DNA of 64,000 nucleotides from the NCBI RefSeq assembly GCF_014196915.1, contig NZ_JACIEP010000002.1, positions 62,001 to 126,000 of the forward strand, written 5' to 3'. This DNA is from Dysgonomonas hofstadii (GTDB taxonomy: Bacteria > Bacteroidota > Bacteroidia > Bacteroidales > Dysgonomonadaceae). Positions 8,646-16,757 of this stretch are shown here, one piece after another. The stretch's first letter is position 1, and every line of letters begins with the position of its first letter. Made by a program: the position numbers and the translations under genes. Below the pieces are notes generated by a model. The model had not been told where the DNA came from, made no database searches, and saw nothing but the letters and a program-made list of their open reading frames with translations.

Positions 8646-9686
8646 CTACCTCTTCCATTCTTCATCGGGGATTGATCTATATCGTCCCCAGAACTTATAA
8701 TGAGTCAATGACATCAAAGATATGACTTTTCCTATATATCTATTCTTCAATAATAGATGCTGAATGATATAAAATATCCACAAAAGGATAAAAAAGAACA
8801 CACTATATAAGATTATCTTAATGAACCCCGGCTCTATAGGAAACGGAAACAGTTTATAAAACAGATAGGAGCCAAAAGTTGAGCAGATAATGCCAATCAT
8901 CACGAATAACCCATGAGGCGTTTCTACCGCTTTTTTAGGACAATTTGCCATACACCTCATACAGCTCTCACATTTGAACGTCCAGAAAGGACGCTTGTTT
9001 ACTCCTTTGATAGCCCTCACAGGACATTGTTTTATACACAAACCACAACTGTCGCAATCGACAGAGGCGTAATAAGATTTGGCTAGGTAAAACCGCCCTG
9101 CAAAATAATAAACGAATGCTACGGGAGAAATTAATATATCCTGAACAATATCTTTATATGCAGTGAATACCTTTTTCCCTTCAAATATTTCATCAGAGTA
9201 TCCTTTTGTTCTGGAGTAGTTCTTTCTATGTAAGAACTTAACTGCCTTCTGACTTAGTGCAGGATGGATAGATAACCAGTTGGAAAGCATATCGAAAGGT
9301 ATCATCCCTACAATATTATAGCCTTTACTTTTCAGTATTGCCGAAGATAGCAGAAAGGCTATACCAGTTAAACCGGGTGTCACAAACTTCCCTATTTTCA
9401 GTCCGGCTCTCGTATTCATCAGCATGATACCGTTCCTCCCTTTAGGAAACCGACGTATAAAATCAAGGGTTATTTCCGGATAGTTAAATCCGTGTATGGG
9501 AGAGATAATTATGATTAATGTCTGAGGGTTAAGATTAAGATTTTCATTTGTATGGATTTCAGCAATATTTTCCAGTTGACAATCAATATTCTTGTCAGCC
9601 GCAAATTCCCGAATCCATAGAGAAACCCTTTTCGCATTTCCCGTTCCTGAAAAATAGAATATTTTTATCCCGTTATATGTAAACAT
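8646..9686 (-). CDS. EFR1-type flavodoxin-ferredoxin membrane protein
   Basis: The N-terminal ~170 residues form a flavodoxin-like fold (KIFYFSGTGNAKR is the phosphate-loop signature). Two 4Fe-4S clusters follow, CDSCGLCIKQCP and CESCMRCMANCP. The C-terminus has two hydrophobic segments predicted to span the membrane. This arrangement matches the EFR1 family ferredoxins. It probably carries electrons between a soluble donor and an unknown acceptor. The frame can be extended to a TTG at 9722, but the ATG at 9686 places the flavodoxin fold directly at the N-terminus. Confidence 0.8.
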   Translation of the reverse strand: MFTYNGIKIFYFSGTGNAKRVSLWIREFAADKNIDCQLENIAEIHTNENLNLNPQTLIIIISPIHGFNYPEITLDFIRRFPKGRNGIMLMNTRAGLKIGKFVTPGLTGIAFLLSSAILKSKGYNIVGMIPFDMLSNWLSIHPALSQKAVKFLHRKNYSRTKGYSDEIFEGKKVFTAYKDIVQDILISPVAFVYYFAGRFYLAKSYYASVDCDSCGLCIKQCPVRAIKGVNKRPFWTFKCESCMRCMANCPKKAVETPHGLFVMIGIICSTFGSYLFYKLFPFPIEPGFIKIILYSVFFFILLWIFYIIQHLLLKNRYIGKVISLMSLTHYKFWGRYRSIPDEEWKR

Positions 9687-9740
9687 ATATACATGAGAGA
9701 TTGAGAGTTCAAATATACTCAATATACCATAAAAGCAAAA

Positions 9741-9765
9741 GTCCGCCTGAATAAATCAAACGGAC
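9741..9765 (-). terminator. Terminator of the gnd-zwf-pgl operon
   Basis: On the minus strand GTCCGTTTGA and TCAGGCGGAC pair over 10 positions (two G-U) around a 5-nt loop. The stem is followed by TTTTGCTTTT. It starts 21 bases after the pgl stop. Confidence 0.7.
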
Positions 9766-9786
9766 CTTGCCCTATTAAGTATTTTA

Positions 9787-10518
9787 TTAATCAAGTAAAC
9801 TTGCCGCTTCCTTATCAAGGAACCAGTATATGTATCCTCTTTTCGGATTTACACGTGCAGCCGGATATTTATTCACAAAGTCTTTCCGGTTCTTTACTAT
9901 ATCCCTCACCTTTTCGGCCTTGCTTTTTCCTGTGGCCAGGAATATTACATACTGCGCATTGTTTACTACCCTTCCGGTTATAGTAACACGCTTCATTCCA
10001 CTTTCAGGGTGTTCACCAACTTCACAGATTTCTTTGCTATCCCATAAATCAATCTGATTGGGAAAAATAGAAACAGTGTGTCCGTCATCACCCAGGCCAA
10101 GCATTACAATCTCGAAACATGGAATATCCTGACGTTGCATCAGTTTGTTTCTCAATACCGTTCCATACCATAAGGCCTCTTCTTCAGCCTCGTTCTCGCC
10201 ATGAATCCGGTAAATGTTATTATTCGGTATTGCGGGAACTTTATCGAAAAGATGGTCTTTTGTCATCCCGAAATTATTCATCACATTTTCGGGTGGCACG
10301 CATCTTTCATCACCCCAGAAAAAGAATACCCTTTTCCAGTCGATCTCATCTTTACAATTCTCAGCCCAATAATCAAAGATAACTTTAGGCGTTGTTCCTC
10401 CCGACAGTGCGAGATTTACCTGCGGATATACATCCAGCAATTTTTTCAGAAATTCCGTGAAGCCCTTGCTAAGAGCATGCGGGTCATCAAATACTTTTAC
10501 TTCTTCTTTTATCATCAT
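9787..10518 (-). CDS. pgl: 6-phosphogluconolactonase
   Basis: Hydrolyses 6-phosphoglucono-delta-lactone to 6-phosphogluconate, step two of the oxidative pentose phosphate pathway, in the cytosol. It is 243 aa, typical of the NagB-like DevB/Pgl type. The substrate phosphate loop is LALSGGTTPKVIFDYW, and FFWGDERCVPP and LGLGDDGHTVSIFP are conserved family motifs, with GDDGHT holding the catalytic His. There are two adjacent ATGs (10518 and 10515). The stop of zwf overlaps the start (ATGA), indicating coupled translation. Confidence 0.93.
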   Translation of the reverse strand: MMIKEEVKVFDDPHALSKGFTEFLKKLLDVYPQVNLALSGGTTPKVIFDYWAENCKDEIDWKRVFFFWGDERCVPPENVMNNFGMTKDHLFDKVPAIPNNNIYRIHGENEAEEEALWYGTVLRNKLMQRQDIPCFEIVMLGLGDDGHTVSIFPNQIDLWDSKEICEVGEHPESGMKRVTITGRVVNNAQYVIFLATGKSKAEKVRDIVKNRKDFVNKYPAARVNPKRGYIYWFLDKEAASLLD

Positions 10519-12050
10519 AATTCACAGTATATGCCGTCATCGGATAAGTTTTTACATGGATAGCGCCATGTGAGGTTTTTCTCTTCTATAAGGTCGTCCG
10601 CGTGCTCAGGCCCCCACGATCCGGCCGGATAACCGTGCAAAGGTGCATCGGGATTCTTTTCCCAGAATTCGAGAAGAGGTTGCACAAACTTCCATGTAGC
10701 CTCTAAAGCATCGCCCCGTATATACAGGGTAGAGTCACCTATCATGCAATCGAGAAGCAGGCGCTCATATGCCTCAGGGAGGTAGGTATCTTTCAACTGG
10801 GAATAATGAAAATCCATATTCACAGTTTTCACCTGATAACCACTTCCTGGAACTTTCATCTTTGTTTTCAATAAGATTCCTTCATCGGGTTGGATGCGAA
10901 GAACCAATTGATTTTCATCATCCCTCAAATCAGTGGTTTCCGGGAATAATCTTTGTGGTGCAGGCTTGAAATGAATAACGACTTCCGATACCCGTGTAGG
11001 CAGGCGTTTCCCGGTACGCACATAGAAAGGCACATCTCCCCAGCGCCAGTTATCTATAAAAAGCTTCATCGCCACATAGGTCTCAGTCCTCGATTCGGGA
11101 TCAACACCTTTTTCTTCACGGTAACCTTTTGCATACTTACCTTTTATATTGGCTGCCGTATATTGTCCTCTGATAACATTTTTGAACAGATCGTCGTCGC
11201 TCATCGGACGAAGTGCCTGAAAAACTTTAAGTTTCTCGTTGCGGATTGCTTCCGAATCTATCGACATAGGAGGTTCCATAGCAACAAGAGCCACTAGTTG
11301 CAACAAGTGATTCTGCACCATATCGCGTAAAGCTCCTGCATTATCGTAGTATCCGCCACGGTTTTCCACACCAATATTTTCGGCGGCGGTTATTTCCACA
11401 TGATGGATATAATTTCGGTTCCATAGAGGTTCGTAAATACCATTGGCAAAGCGTGTGATCAACAGATTCTGAACAGTTTCTTTTCCCAGATAATGATCGA
11501 TACGGTATATCTGATCTTCATCGTAATTTTCTTTCAAAGACGCGTTTAGTTCTATCGCGGACTTCAAATCGGTGCCAAAAGGTTTTTCTATAATAATCCG
11601 CCTGAAGCCATTATCCTGATTGTTCAATCCCTGTTCTGCAAGAAATTTAGGAACCAAAGGGTATAATGATGGTGGTGTAGAAAGATAGAATATATAGTTC
11701 CCTGCTGTATCAGCTTCCTTATCCAGAACTGCTAATCTGTCTTTAAGCTTTGAGTATTCCTTTCCATCATCGGTATTGATAGAAAGATAATGAAGCTTCT
11801 GACAGAAAGCATTTAATTCATCCTCGGATGCATCTTTAGCAGTAGCAAACAGCCTGATGCCATCTTTCATTTTTTCACGGAACGTGTCGTCTGTGAAAGA
11901 ACTGCGCGCAACTCCCAGTACAACAAAATTCTTTGGTAGTGAATCTTGTTTATACAGGTCGAATACCGCAGGTATAAGTTTGCGGTATGTTAAATCACCG
12001 GAAGCCCCAAAGATAATCAGGGCCTGGTTCTTTATTTCCTTAGATTTCAT
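10515..12050 (-). CDS. zwf: Glucose-6-phosphate 1-dehydrogenase
   Basis: Oxidises glucose 6-phosphate to the lactone while reducing NADP+, opening the oxidative pentose phosphate pathway. The NADP-binding fingerprint is IIFGASGDLTYRKL at the N-terminus, and RIDHYLGKETVQN carries the active-site residues. Length is about 511 aa, normal. An upstream in-frame ATG at 12062 lies inside a palindromic repeat (12051-12084), so the ATG at 12050 is preferred. The middle gene of gnd-zwf-pgl. Confidence 0.95.
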   Translation of the reverse strand: MKSKEIKNQALIIFGASGDLTYRKLIPAVFDLYKQDSLPKNFVVLGVARSSFTDDTFREKMKDGIRLFATAKDASEDELNAFCQKLHYLSINTDDGKEYSKLKDRLAVLDKEADTAGNYIFYLSTPPSLYPLVPKFLAEQGLNNQDNGFRRIIIEKPFGTDLKSAIELNASLKENYDEDQIYRIDHYLGKETVQNLLITRFANGIYEPLWNRNYIHHVEITAAENIGVENRGGYYDNAGALRDMVQNHLLQLVALVAMEPPMSIDSEAIRNEKLKVFQALRPMSDDDLFKNVIRGQYTAANIKGKYAKGYREEKGVDPESRTETYVAMKLFIDNWRWGDVPFYVRTGKRLPTRVSEVVIHFKPAPQRLFPETTDLRDDENQLVLRIQPDEGILLKTKMKVPGSGYQVKTVNMDFHYSQLKDTYLPEAYERLLLDCMIGDSTLYIRGDALEATWKFVQPLLEFWEKNPDAPLHGYPAGSWGPEHADDLIEEKNLTWRYPCKNLSDDGIYCEL

Positions 12051-12084
12051 AAGCCCCTCCATTCCTCTCCGAGAGGGAGGCTTT
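12051..12084. repeat. Palindromic GC-rich repeat upstream of zwf
   Basis: A palindrome built from AGCCCCTCC, CCTCTCCGAGAGG and GGAGGCTTTT lies directly before the zwf start. It resembles small palindromic repeats of the type AGCCCCTCCC...GGGAGGGGCT seen in many Bacteroidetes intergenic regions (from memory, not searched). Confidence 0.6.
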
Positions 12085-12114
12085 TAAATTCATTTTTTTC
12101 ATTTCTCCAAAATT

Positions 12115-12142
12115 AAGTCCCCCTTGGGGGATTTAGGGGGCT
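12115..12142. repeat. Palindromic CCCCC/GGGGG repeat at the gnd stop codon
   Basis: AAGTCCCCCTTGGGGGATTT followed by AGGGGGCT: three tracts of five or more C or G form overlapping palindromes. The element touches the gnd stop codon (12141-12143). This is a second repeat family, 30 bases from the one before zwf, in an otherwise AT-rich gap. Confidence 0.65.
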
Positions 12143-13037
12143 ACCCTTTTTTTATTTCATGACCACCAAACTGATTGCGCATGGCCGCCAGAAGCTTCAT
12201 TGCATAAGAGGTTTCCTGTCTCGATTCGAAACGGGTGAACAATGATGCTGTAATAACATGGGCAGGCACATCAAAATCCATAGCGGTTTGCACAGTCCAA
12301 CGACCTTCTCCACTATCGGCTACATAATCCTTTATTCCATCCAGGTTTTCATTGCCTTCAAGTGCATTCCCGATAAGCTCGAGTAACCACGAACGGACAA
12401 CAGATCCCTGCATCCATACACGGGATACTTTTTCAAGATCTACATTATAGGGAGAATTCTTCATTATTTCGAATCCTTCAGCATAAGCCTGCATCATACC
12501 GTATTCGATACCATTGTGTACCATTTTCACCATATGTCCGGCTCCGCTTTCGCCGCAACGCATATACCCGTTTTCGGGCGCAAGGCTCTTAAAGATAGGT
12601 TCGGCAAAATCGCAGGCTTCTTTGTCTCCGCCATACATCAGGCAATATCCGTTCTGAAGTCCCCAAACGCCACCGCTGGTTCCACAGTCGAGATAATGTA
12701 TTCCTTTTTCCTTTATTTTCTTTCCACGTTCTACAGTTTCGCGCCAGTAACTGTTTCCTCCATCTACGATTATATCATCAGGATTTAAAAGGGTAAGAAG
12801 TTCGGCAATGTTCTCTTCCACAGGTTTTCCGGCAGGAACCATCAGCCATACCAGCTTCCGGCCTCCCAGTTTACTTACCAGATCTTTAAGATCCGAAGCC
12901 GGAACTGCACCTTTTGCTGCGGCTTCGTCCACTTCTTTCTGTGTAAGGTTATATACAACTACTTCATGGCCATGATTCAAAAGGCGTTCTACCATATTAC
13001 CGCCCATTTTTCCTAATCCTACAAATCCGATTTTCAT
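12141..13037 (-). CDS. gnd: 6-phosphogluconate dehydrogenase, short (decarboxylating) type
   Basis: Oxidatively decarboxylates 6-phosphogluconate to ribulose 5-phosphate. At 298 aa it is the short GndA/YqeC-like form rather than the ~470-aa enzyme. The Rossmann start is KIGFVGLGKMGGNM. The substrate-binding segment is DCGTSGGVWGLQNG, and GAGHMVKMVHNGIEYGMMQ includes the catalytic Lys. After beta-2 the sequence reads YNLTQKEV, which lacks the Arg of classic NADP enzymes, so NAD+ versus NADP+ use is open. First gene of gnd-zwf-pgl; the gap to zwf contains two palindromic repeats. Confidence 0.92.
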   Translation of the reverse strand: MKIGFVGLGKMGGNMVERLLNHGHEVVVYNLTQKEVDEAAAKGAVPASDLKDLVSKLGGRKLVWLMVPAGKPVEENIAELLTLLNPDDIIVDGGNSYWRETVERGKKIKEKGIHYLDCGTSGGVWGLQNGYCLMYGGDKEACDFAEPIFKSLAPENGYMRCGESGAGHMVKMVHNGIEYGMMQAYAEGFEIMKNSPYNVDLEKVSRVWMQGSVVRSWLLELIGNALEGNENLDGIKDYVADSGEGRWTVQTAMDFDVPAHVITASLFTRFESRQETSYAMKLLAAMRNQFGGHEIKKG

Positions 13038-13337
13038 ATTTGTTAATTGTTTATTGATTTCTTCATATAATTAAAACAAGCAAGAGCCTGAAAAGATTTT
13101 GATTCCTAGTTATTTAAAACCACACGAAGTTACAATTATTTTACGATTTTAAGTTAAATACGCAATTCGCAATCGTCATTTTCTTTTATATCAATTGTAT
13201 TTCAGGGAATTAGGCCTATATTATTTTTCATAAATTATATCTATACAAAAACGACACATTATCAAGATTATTTATACAACAAAAAACCGGCTGAATTTCA
13301 ACCGGTCTTTTGTTATCTCGTAAAGAAGATTATCTTA
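13038..13337. other. Gap between gnd and a small lipoprotein gene
   Basis: This 300-base AT-rich stretch carries the 5' region of gnd and the terminator at 13281-13312. I see no ORF, repeat or convincing TAnnTTTG promoter in the rest. Confidence 0.5.
13281..13312 (-). terminator. Terminator after the small lipoprotein gene
   Basis: ACCGGTTGA and TCAGCCGGT (minus strand) pair with one mismatch around a 3-nt loop, followed by TTTTTT. It begins 31 bases after the stop at 13338. Confidence 0.7.
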
Positions 13338-13745
13338 TTATTTATAATCTTCAGGTGTGATTTTGATTTCTCCTAAAAGTTTTTTGTCACTGTCATAATA
13401 CGCATAAGTATAAGCAACTTCCAGTTCTTTTATTTGTTTAAACTCGGCCAGGCCTTTTAAAGCCTGTATCATTGTAGCCTTGGTTTGATCATTAAACTGA
13501 ATTGCACCAGCCATTTCTGTTGGAACTGTAAAGTAAGTTTTTAGAATCTTGCTGCCATCTATTTCACATTTATCCATTGTCATTCCATTTCCCATATCCA
13601 ATGGACATTGTTTGTTGATTTGATCTACCTGAAGCTCCATAAATTTTGTAACGGCCGCATCTTTTGCGTCTTTACATTGAGTGAAAGCTAATGACAAGAT
13701 TAGCACCATTATGATGCTAAAAGAAGTTTGAGTTAATTTTTTCAT
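13338..13745 (-). CDS. Small putative lipoprotein, unknown function
   Basis: A 135-aa protein. MKKLTQTSFSIIMVLILSLA leads to a lipobox-like FTQC, so it is probably lipidated and anchored in the periplasm or outer membrane. The mature part contains a short Cys-bearing motif (QCPLDMGNGMTMDKCEIDG) and a C-terminal stretch of beta-strand character. The frame extends to 13811 but the ATG at 13745 begins the signal peptide. It has terminators on both sides, so it is a single-gene unit. Confidence 0.65.
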   Translation of the reverse strand: MKKLTQTSFSIIMVLILSLAFTQCKDAKDAAVTKFMELQVDQINKQCPLDMGNGMTMDKCEIDGSKILKTYFTVPTEMAGAIQFNDQTKATMIQALKGLAEFKQIKELEVAYTYAYYDSDKKLLGEIKITPEDYK

Positions 13746-13821
13746 AAATTTCGTGTTTTTAATAATTAAGTAGGGCAAAGATAGGATATATTTTAGATGT
13801 ACCAATACCAAATATAAAAAG

Positions 13822-13853
13822 AAAAAGAGTTATTCTTGCGAATAACTCTTTTT
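13822..13853 (-). terminator. Terminator of the rpsF-rpsR-rplI operon
   Basis: A perfect 14-bp stem (AAAAAGAGTTATTC and its complement) with a 4-nt loop, 21 bases after the rplI stop. The A/T ends of the stem give a T-run on either strand. Confidence 0.85.
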
Positions 13854-13874
13854 CCGTTTTATGGTAAAATTTCC

Positions 13875-14318
13875 TTATTCAGAAACTACTTCGAAAGGAA
13901 TTTCAACAGATACTTCTTTGTGAAGCTTTGCTGTTGCCTTGTAACTTCCGACTTCTTTTACTGAGTCTTTGATTACAATCACTTTACGGTCTACATTATA
14001 GCCTAACTTCTCTAGTGCTTCTGCTATCTGAATATTAGTTACAGAGCCAAAGATAGTACCTGTAGAACTGGTTTTTGCACCAATTGTAAGAGATACTCCG
14101 TCAAGTTTAGCTGCAAGGTCCTGAGCATCCTGTTTGATTTTCTCAAGTTTGTGAGCACGTTGTTTCATGTTCTCAGCTAAAACTTTTTTCGCAGATTCCG
14201 AAGCGATCACAGCCTTTCCCTGAGGGATAAGGAAGTTACGACCATATCCGTCTTTTACATTAACGATATCGTCTTTATATCCTAAGTTTAGAATGTCTTC
14301 TTTTAATATAACTTGCAT
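13875..14318 (-). CDS. rplI: 50S ribosomal protein L9
   Basis: Large-subunit protein that binds 23S rRNA domain V with its N-domain and reaches across the ribosome through a long helix. The signature [13 protein letters not shown] is present in the N-domain (about residues 24-36). The connecting helix (about 42-75) and the C-domain follow. Length 147 aa is standard. Last gene of the rpsF-rpsR-rplI operon, 20 bases after rpsR, followed by a strong terminator. Confidence 0.97.
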   Translation of the reverse strand: MQVILKEDILNLGYKDDIVNVKDGYGRNFLIPQGKAVIASESAKKVLAENMKQRAHKLEKIKQDAQDLAAKLDGVSLTIGAKTSSTGTIFGSVTNIQIAEALEKLGYNVDRKVIVIKDSVKEVGSYKATAKLHKEVSVEIPFEVVSE

Positions 14319-14338
14319 ATCTTTTTTCCTCCTTATTT

Positions 14339-14605
14339 TTATTTCATTAAGTCTGTTACGTAAGGAAGCAAAGCCAAATGACGAGCTCTTTTAACCGCTT
14401 GTGCAACGCGACGTTGGAATTTCAATGATGTACCGGTAATACGACGAGGAAGAATTTTTCCTTGTTCGTTCAGGAACTTTTTCAAAAACTCAGGGTCTTT
14501 GTAATCGATATACTTGATACCATTTTTCTTGAAACGGCAGTATTTCTTTTTCTTGACATCAACTGAAGGTGGAGTCAAATATCTGATTTCTGATTGCTGT
14601 GCCAT
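14339..14605 (-). CDS. rpsR: 30S ribosomal protein S18
   Basis: Small-subunit protein that pairs with S6 on 16S rRNA. At 88 aa it shows the conserved [17 protein letters not shown] segment and the basic C-terminus [18 protein letters not shown]. The gap to rpsF is 3 bases and to rplI 20 bases. Expression should be coupled to S6 in one transcript from the promoter at 15014-15045. Confidence 0.97.
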   Translation of the reverse strand: MAQQSEIRYLTPPSVDVKKKKYCRFKKNGIKYIDYKDPEFLKKFLNEQGKILPRRITGTSLKFQRRVAQAVKRARHLALLPYVTDLMK

Positions 14606-14608
14606 AAT

Positions 14609-14965
14609 TTAGTTCTCCTTTACTTCTTCTTTTTTAGATGATTTTAAATTTCTTCTCTTCTGTGCGTATTCGTGAGCAAATTTATCCTGACGGAAAGTCA
14701 GGAAACGGATCACTTTTTCGTCGCGACGGAAGTTGATTTCTAATTTTGAGATCACAGACGGATCAGCCTCAAACTCCAGGAATGCATAAAAACCAGTAGA
14801 TTTTTTCTGGATAGGATACGCAAGCTTGCGAAGCCCCCAGTTTTCTTCATTCACTATTTTTGCACCTTCATTGGTCAAAATAGCCTTGAATTTTTCTACC
14901 GCTTCCTTCATCTGAACATCAGACAAAACGGGAGTTAAAATGAAAACGGTTTCGTAATTGTTCAT
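14609..14965 (-). CDS. rpsF: 30S ribosomal protein S6
   Basis: Small-subunit protein forming a heterodimer with S18. The family start [14 protein letters not shown] is present, with the [13 protein letters not shown] segment in the second half. It ends in a basic/acidic tail ([11 protein letters not shown]) that is disordered-looking. At 118 aa it is typical for Bacteroidetes. First gene of the ribosomal operon, reading away from the marR gene across a shared promoter region. Confidence 0.97.
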   Translation of the reverse strand: MNNYETVFILTPVLSDVQMKEAVEKFKAILTNEGAKIVNEENWGLRKLAYPIQKKSTGFYAFLEFEADPSVISKLEINFRRDEKVIRFLTFRQDKFAHEYAQKRRNLKSSKKEEVKEN

Positions 14966-15013
14966 AAATTAATTAGTTATAAATTAAACATTGTCATTTT
15001 TACAAATGAGCCG

Positions 15014-15045
15014 CAAAGATAATGCTTTTTTATCAAAACAACAAA
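15014..15045 (-). promoter_or_regulatory. Promoter of rpsF-rpsR-rplI
   Basis: On the minus strand TTTG (15045-15042), a 20-nt spacer and TATCTTTG (15021-15014) match the Bacteroidetes consensus. Predicted start near 15007, about 42 bases before the rpsF ATG. Confidence 0.65.
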
Positions 15046-15065
15046 TGCTAAACCCTCAAAAAATG

Positions 15066-15096
15066 TTGGAAAAGCGGTTACGATGTCGTACTTTTG
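15066..15096 (+). promoter_or_regulatory. Promoter of the marR gene
   Basis: TTG (15066-15068), a 20-nt spacer and TACTTTTG (15089-15096) match the -33/-7 pattern. It reads away from the ribosomal operon promoter 20 bases away. The ATG at 15123 follows by 26 bases. Confidence 0.6.
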
Positions 15097-15122
15097 TATA
15101 TCAAAAATGACACATTGATAAA

Positions 15123-15596
15123 ATGACGCATGAAGATATATTAGATCTTAACCAGGATCAGGACCTGATCTTTCCTATAATAAACGGGAAGGTTTCAATG
15201 GCCATTAACCGGATGATGTACCGTAATTTCAGGAAGAAAGGCCTTGATATCACACCCGAGCAATGGACTGTGCTGGCTTTCTTATGGAAAGAGGATGGTG
15301 TTACCCAGCAAACATTATGCAATTCTACATTCAAAGATAAACCCAGCATGACACGCCTGATAGATAACCTCACAAAACAAAATCTGGTCTACCGGAACGC
15401 TTCGGATAGCGACAGACGCTCAAACCTGGTTTATCTCACCGATGAAGGCAGAGCTATAAAAGACCGTGCAACAATAGCCGTAAACGACACGATGGACGCA
15501 GCATTGGCCGGAATTGACGAAAGCGGACTGAGGCAGGTGCGTTTCTTGTTGGCTGCTGTTTTCGGCAATATATCAGATGCATTACAGGATAAATAG
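15123..15596 (+). CDS. MarR family transcriptional regulator
   Basis: A 157-aa winged-helix repressor of the MarR type. The HTH is visible in EDGVTQQTLCNSTFKDKPS, followed by the recognition helix segment MTRLIDNLTKQNLVYR and the wing DSDRRSNLVYLTDEG, which carries the family's DxRxxxxxLT pattern. Such proteins usually sense small phenolic or oxidative signals and repress a neighbouring gene. Here the neighbours are the ribosomal operon and a convergent phosphodiesterase-like gene, so the target may be only itself. Confidence 0.88.
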   Translation: MTHEDILDLNQDQDLIFPIINGKVSMAINRMMYRNFRKKGLDITPEQWTVLAFLWKEDGVTQQTLCNSTFKDKPSMTRLIDNLTKQNLVYRNASDSDRRSNLVYLTDEGRAIKDRATIAVNDTMDAALAGIDESGLRQVRFLLAAVFGNISDALQDK

Positions 15597-15707
15597 AAAT
15601 ATTATAGTAATTAAAGGAATTATCAGTTGCATAGCAACTTAGTAGTCAAGTAGGAAAATAGATTTTTTACGCTTAACTACTCTGACTACTTTAACTACTG
15701 ATTTGCA

Positions 15708-16757
15708 TTATTCTTTTATAACCATGTCTATGTAAACGGGCAGATGATCGCTGTATCCTCCCAGATATTTCCAGCCCGAATAGGTTCTGAAAGGCTTCAT
15801 CCCTCCATATTTATCATTATCTTTTTCCAACAGGAAGTCGGATAAATAAACATGAGCTTCTTTATTTTTTATTGAGGTGCGACTTGATGAATCCAAAAGA
15901 TTTCCACTGACGATAATCTGGTCTATATAATCCCACTTACCTCTGTACTTATATGTTCCGATGGGCTTATTCTTTACAATGGACTTATGGTAGAACATAT
16001 TATATAAAATACCGGACACAACAGATTCTTCCAGCCCGTTTGCTTCCAATGTTTCTTTCATACTGACATCAGCGGGATAGTCGTTGAAATCACCCATAAT
16101 AATGATATTCGCATTTCTTCTGATACGGGAAAGGCTATCTGTCTTTTGCCTCAATAACCGGGCACATTCTATCCTGTAAGGTCTTGTCTTGCGAATGCCC
16201 TCGCTGCGTGAAGGAAAATGGCATACAAATATATCGAGGACGTCCCCGTTTATAATTTTTCCTGTGACATGCAGAATATCCCTTGTGGTGCGGCCGGGAG
16301 CATCTTTAAAATAAGGGGTGTATGATCGTTTGCTTATTATTTTTATCTGATCACGCTGATAAAGCAAGGCTGTATTCGATCCGCGATGATCTTTCGATGT
16401 TGTGATTATATATTCATACTTATGCCTGTTCAAGGCAGCCCGTTTAGTCAGATCGAAGAGAACCGAATCATTCTCAACTTCACACAGTCCGATCAAAGCA
16501 GGAGGGTAACCTTCCCCCACTGAGATTAACACTTTGCTTATATCATGCAGTTTTTTCCAGTATCTGAAATCAGACCAACGCAGGTTACCTTCGGGTGTAA
16601 GGTCATCGTCATTTGTATCGGGGTTATCTTTCGTATCGTAGAGATTTTCTACGTTATAGAATGCAATCCTGAACTTTTCCTGCGCATCCGAAGCTAACGG
16701 GAGGAACAGGAAAAGAAAAAGCAGTAAAATATATTTATCTCTACTGCACCCATTCAT
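15708..16757 (-). CDS. Exported endonuclease/exonuclease/phosphatase family protein
   Basis: A 349-aa protein with an N-terminal hydrophobic signal ending at SDAQ, so probably periplasmic. EEP-fold motifs are FRIAFYNVENLYD (metal Glu), GLCEVEN, IIIMGDFNDYP (catalytic Asp/Asn) and YSDHLPVYID (catalytic His). The substrate may be nucleic acid, a phospholipid head group or an inositol phosphate; the sequence does not decide. The start overlaps the end of the upstream lipoprotein gene by 17 bases, indicating one operon. Confidence 0.82.
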   Translation of the reverse strand: MNGCSRDKYILLLFLFLFLPLASDAQEKFRIAFYNVENLYDTKDNPDTNDDDLTPEGNLRWSDFRYWKKLHDISKVLISVGEGYPPALIGLCEVENDSVLFDLTKRAALNRHKYEYIITTSKDHRGSNTALLYQRDQIKIISKRSYTPYFKDAPGRTTRDILHVTGKIINGDVLDIFVCHFPSRSEGIRKTRPYRIECARLLRQKTDSLSRIRRNANIIIMGDFNDYPADVSMKETLEANGLEESVVSGILYNMFYHKSIVKNKPIGTYKYRGKWDYIDQIIVSGNLLDSSSRTSIKNKEAHVYLSDFLLEKDNDKYGGMKPFRTYSGWKYLGGYSDHLPVYIDMVIKE

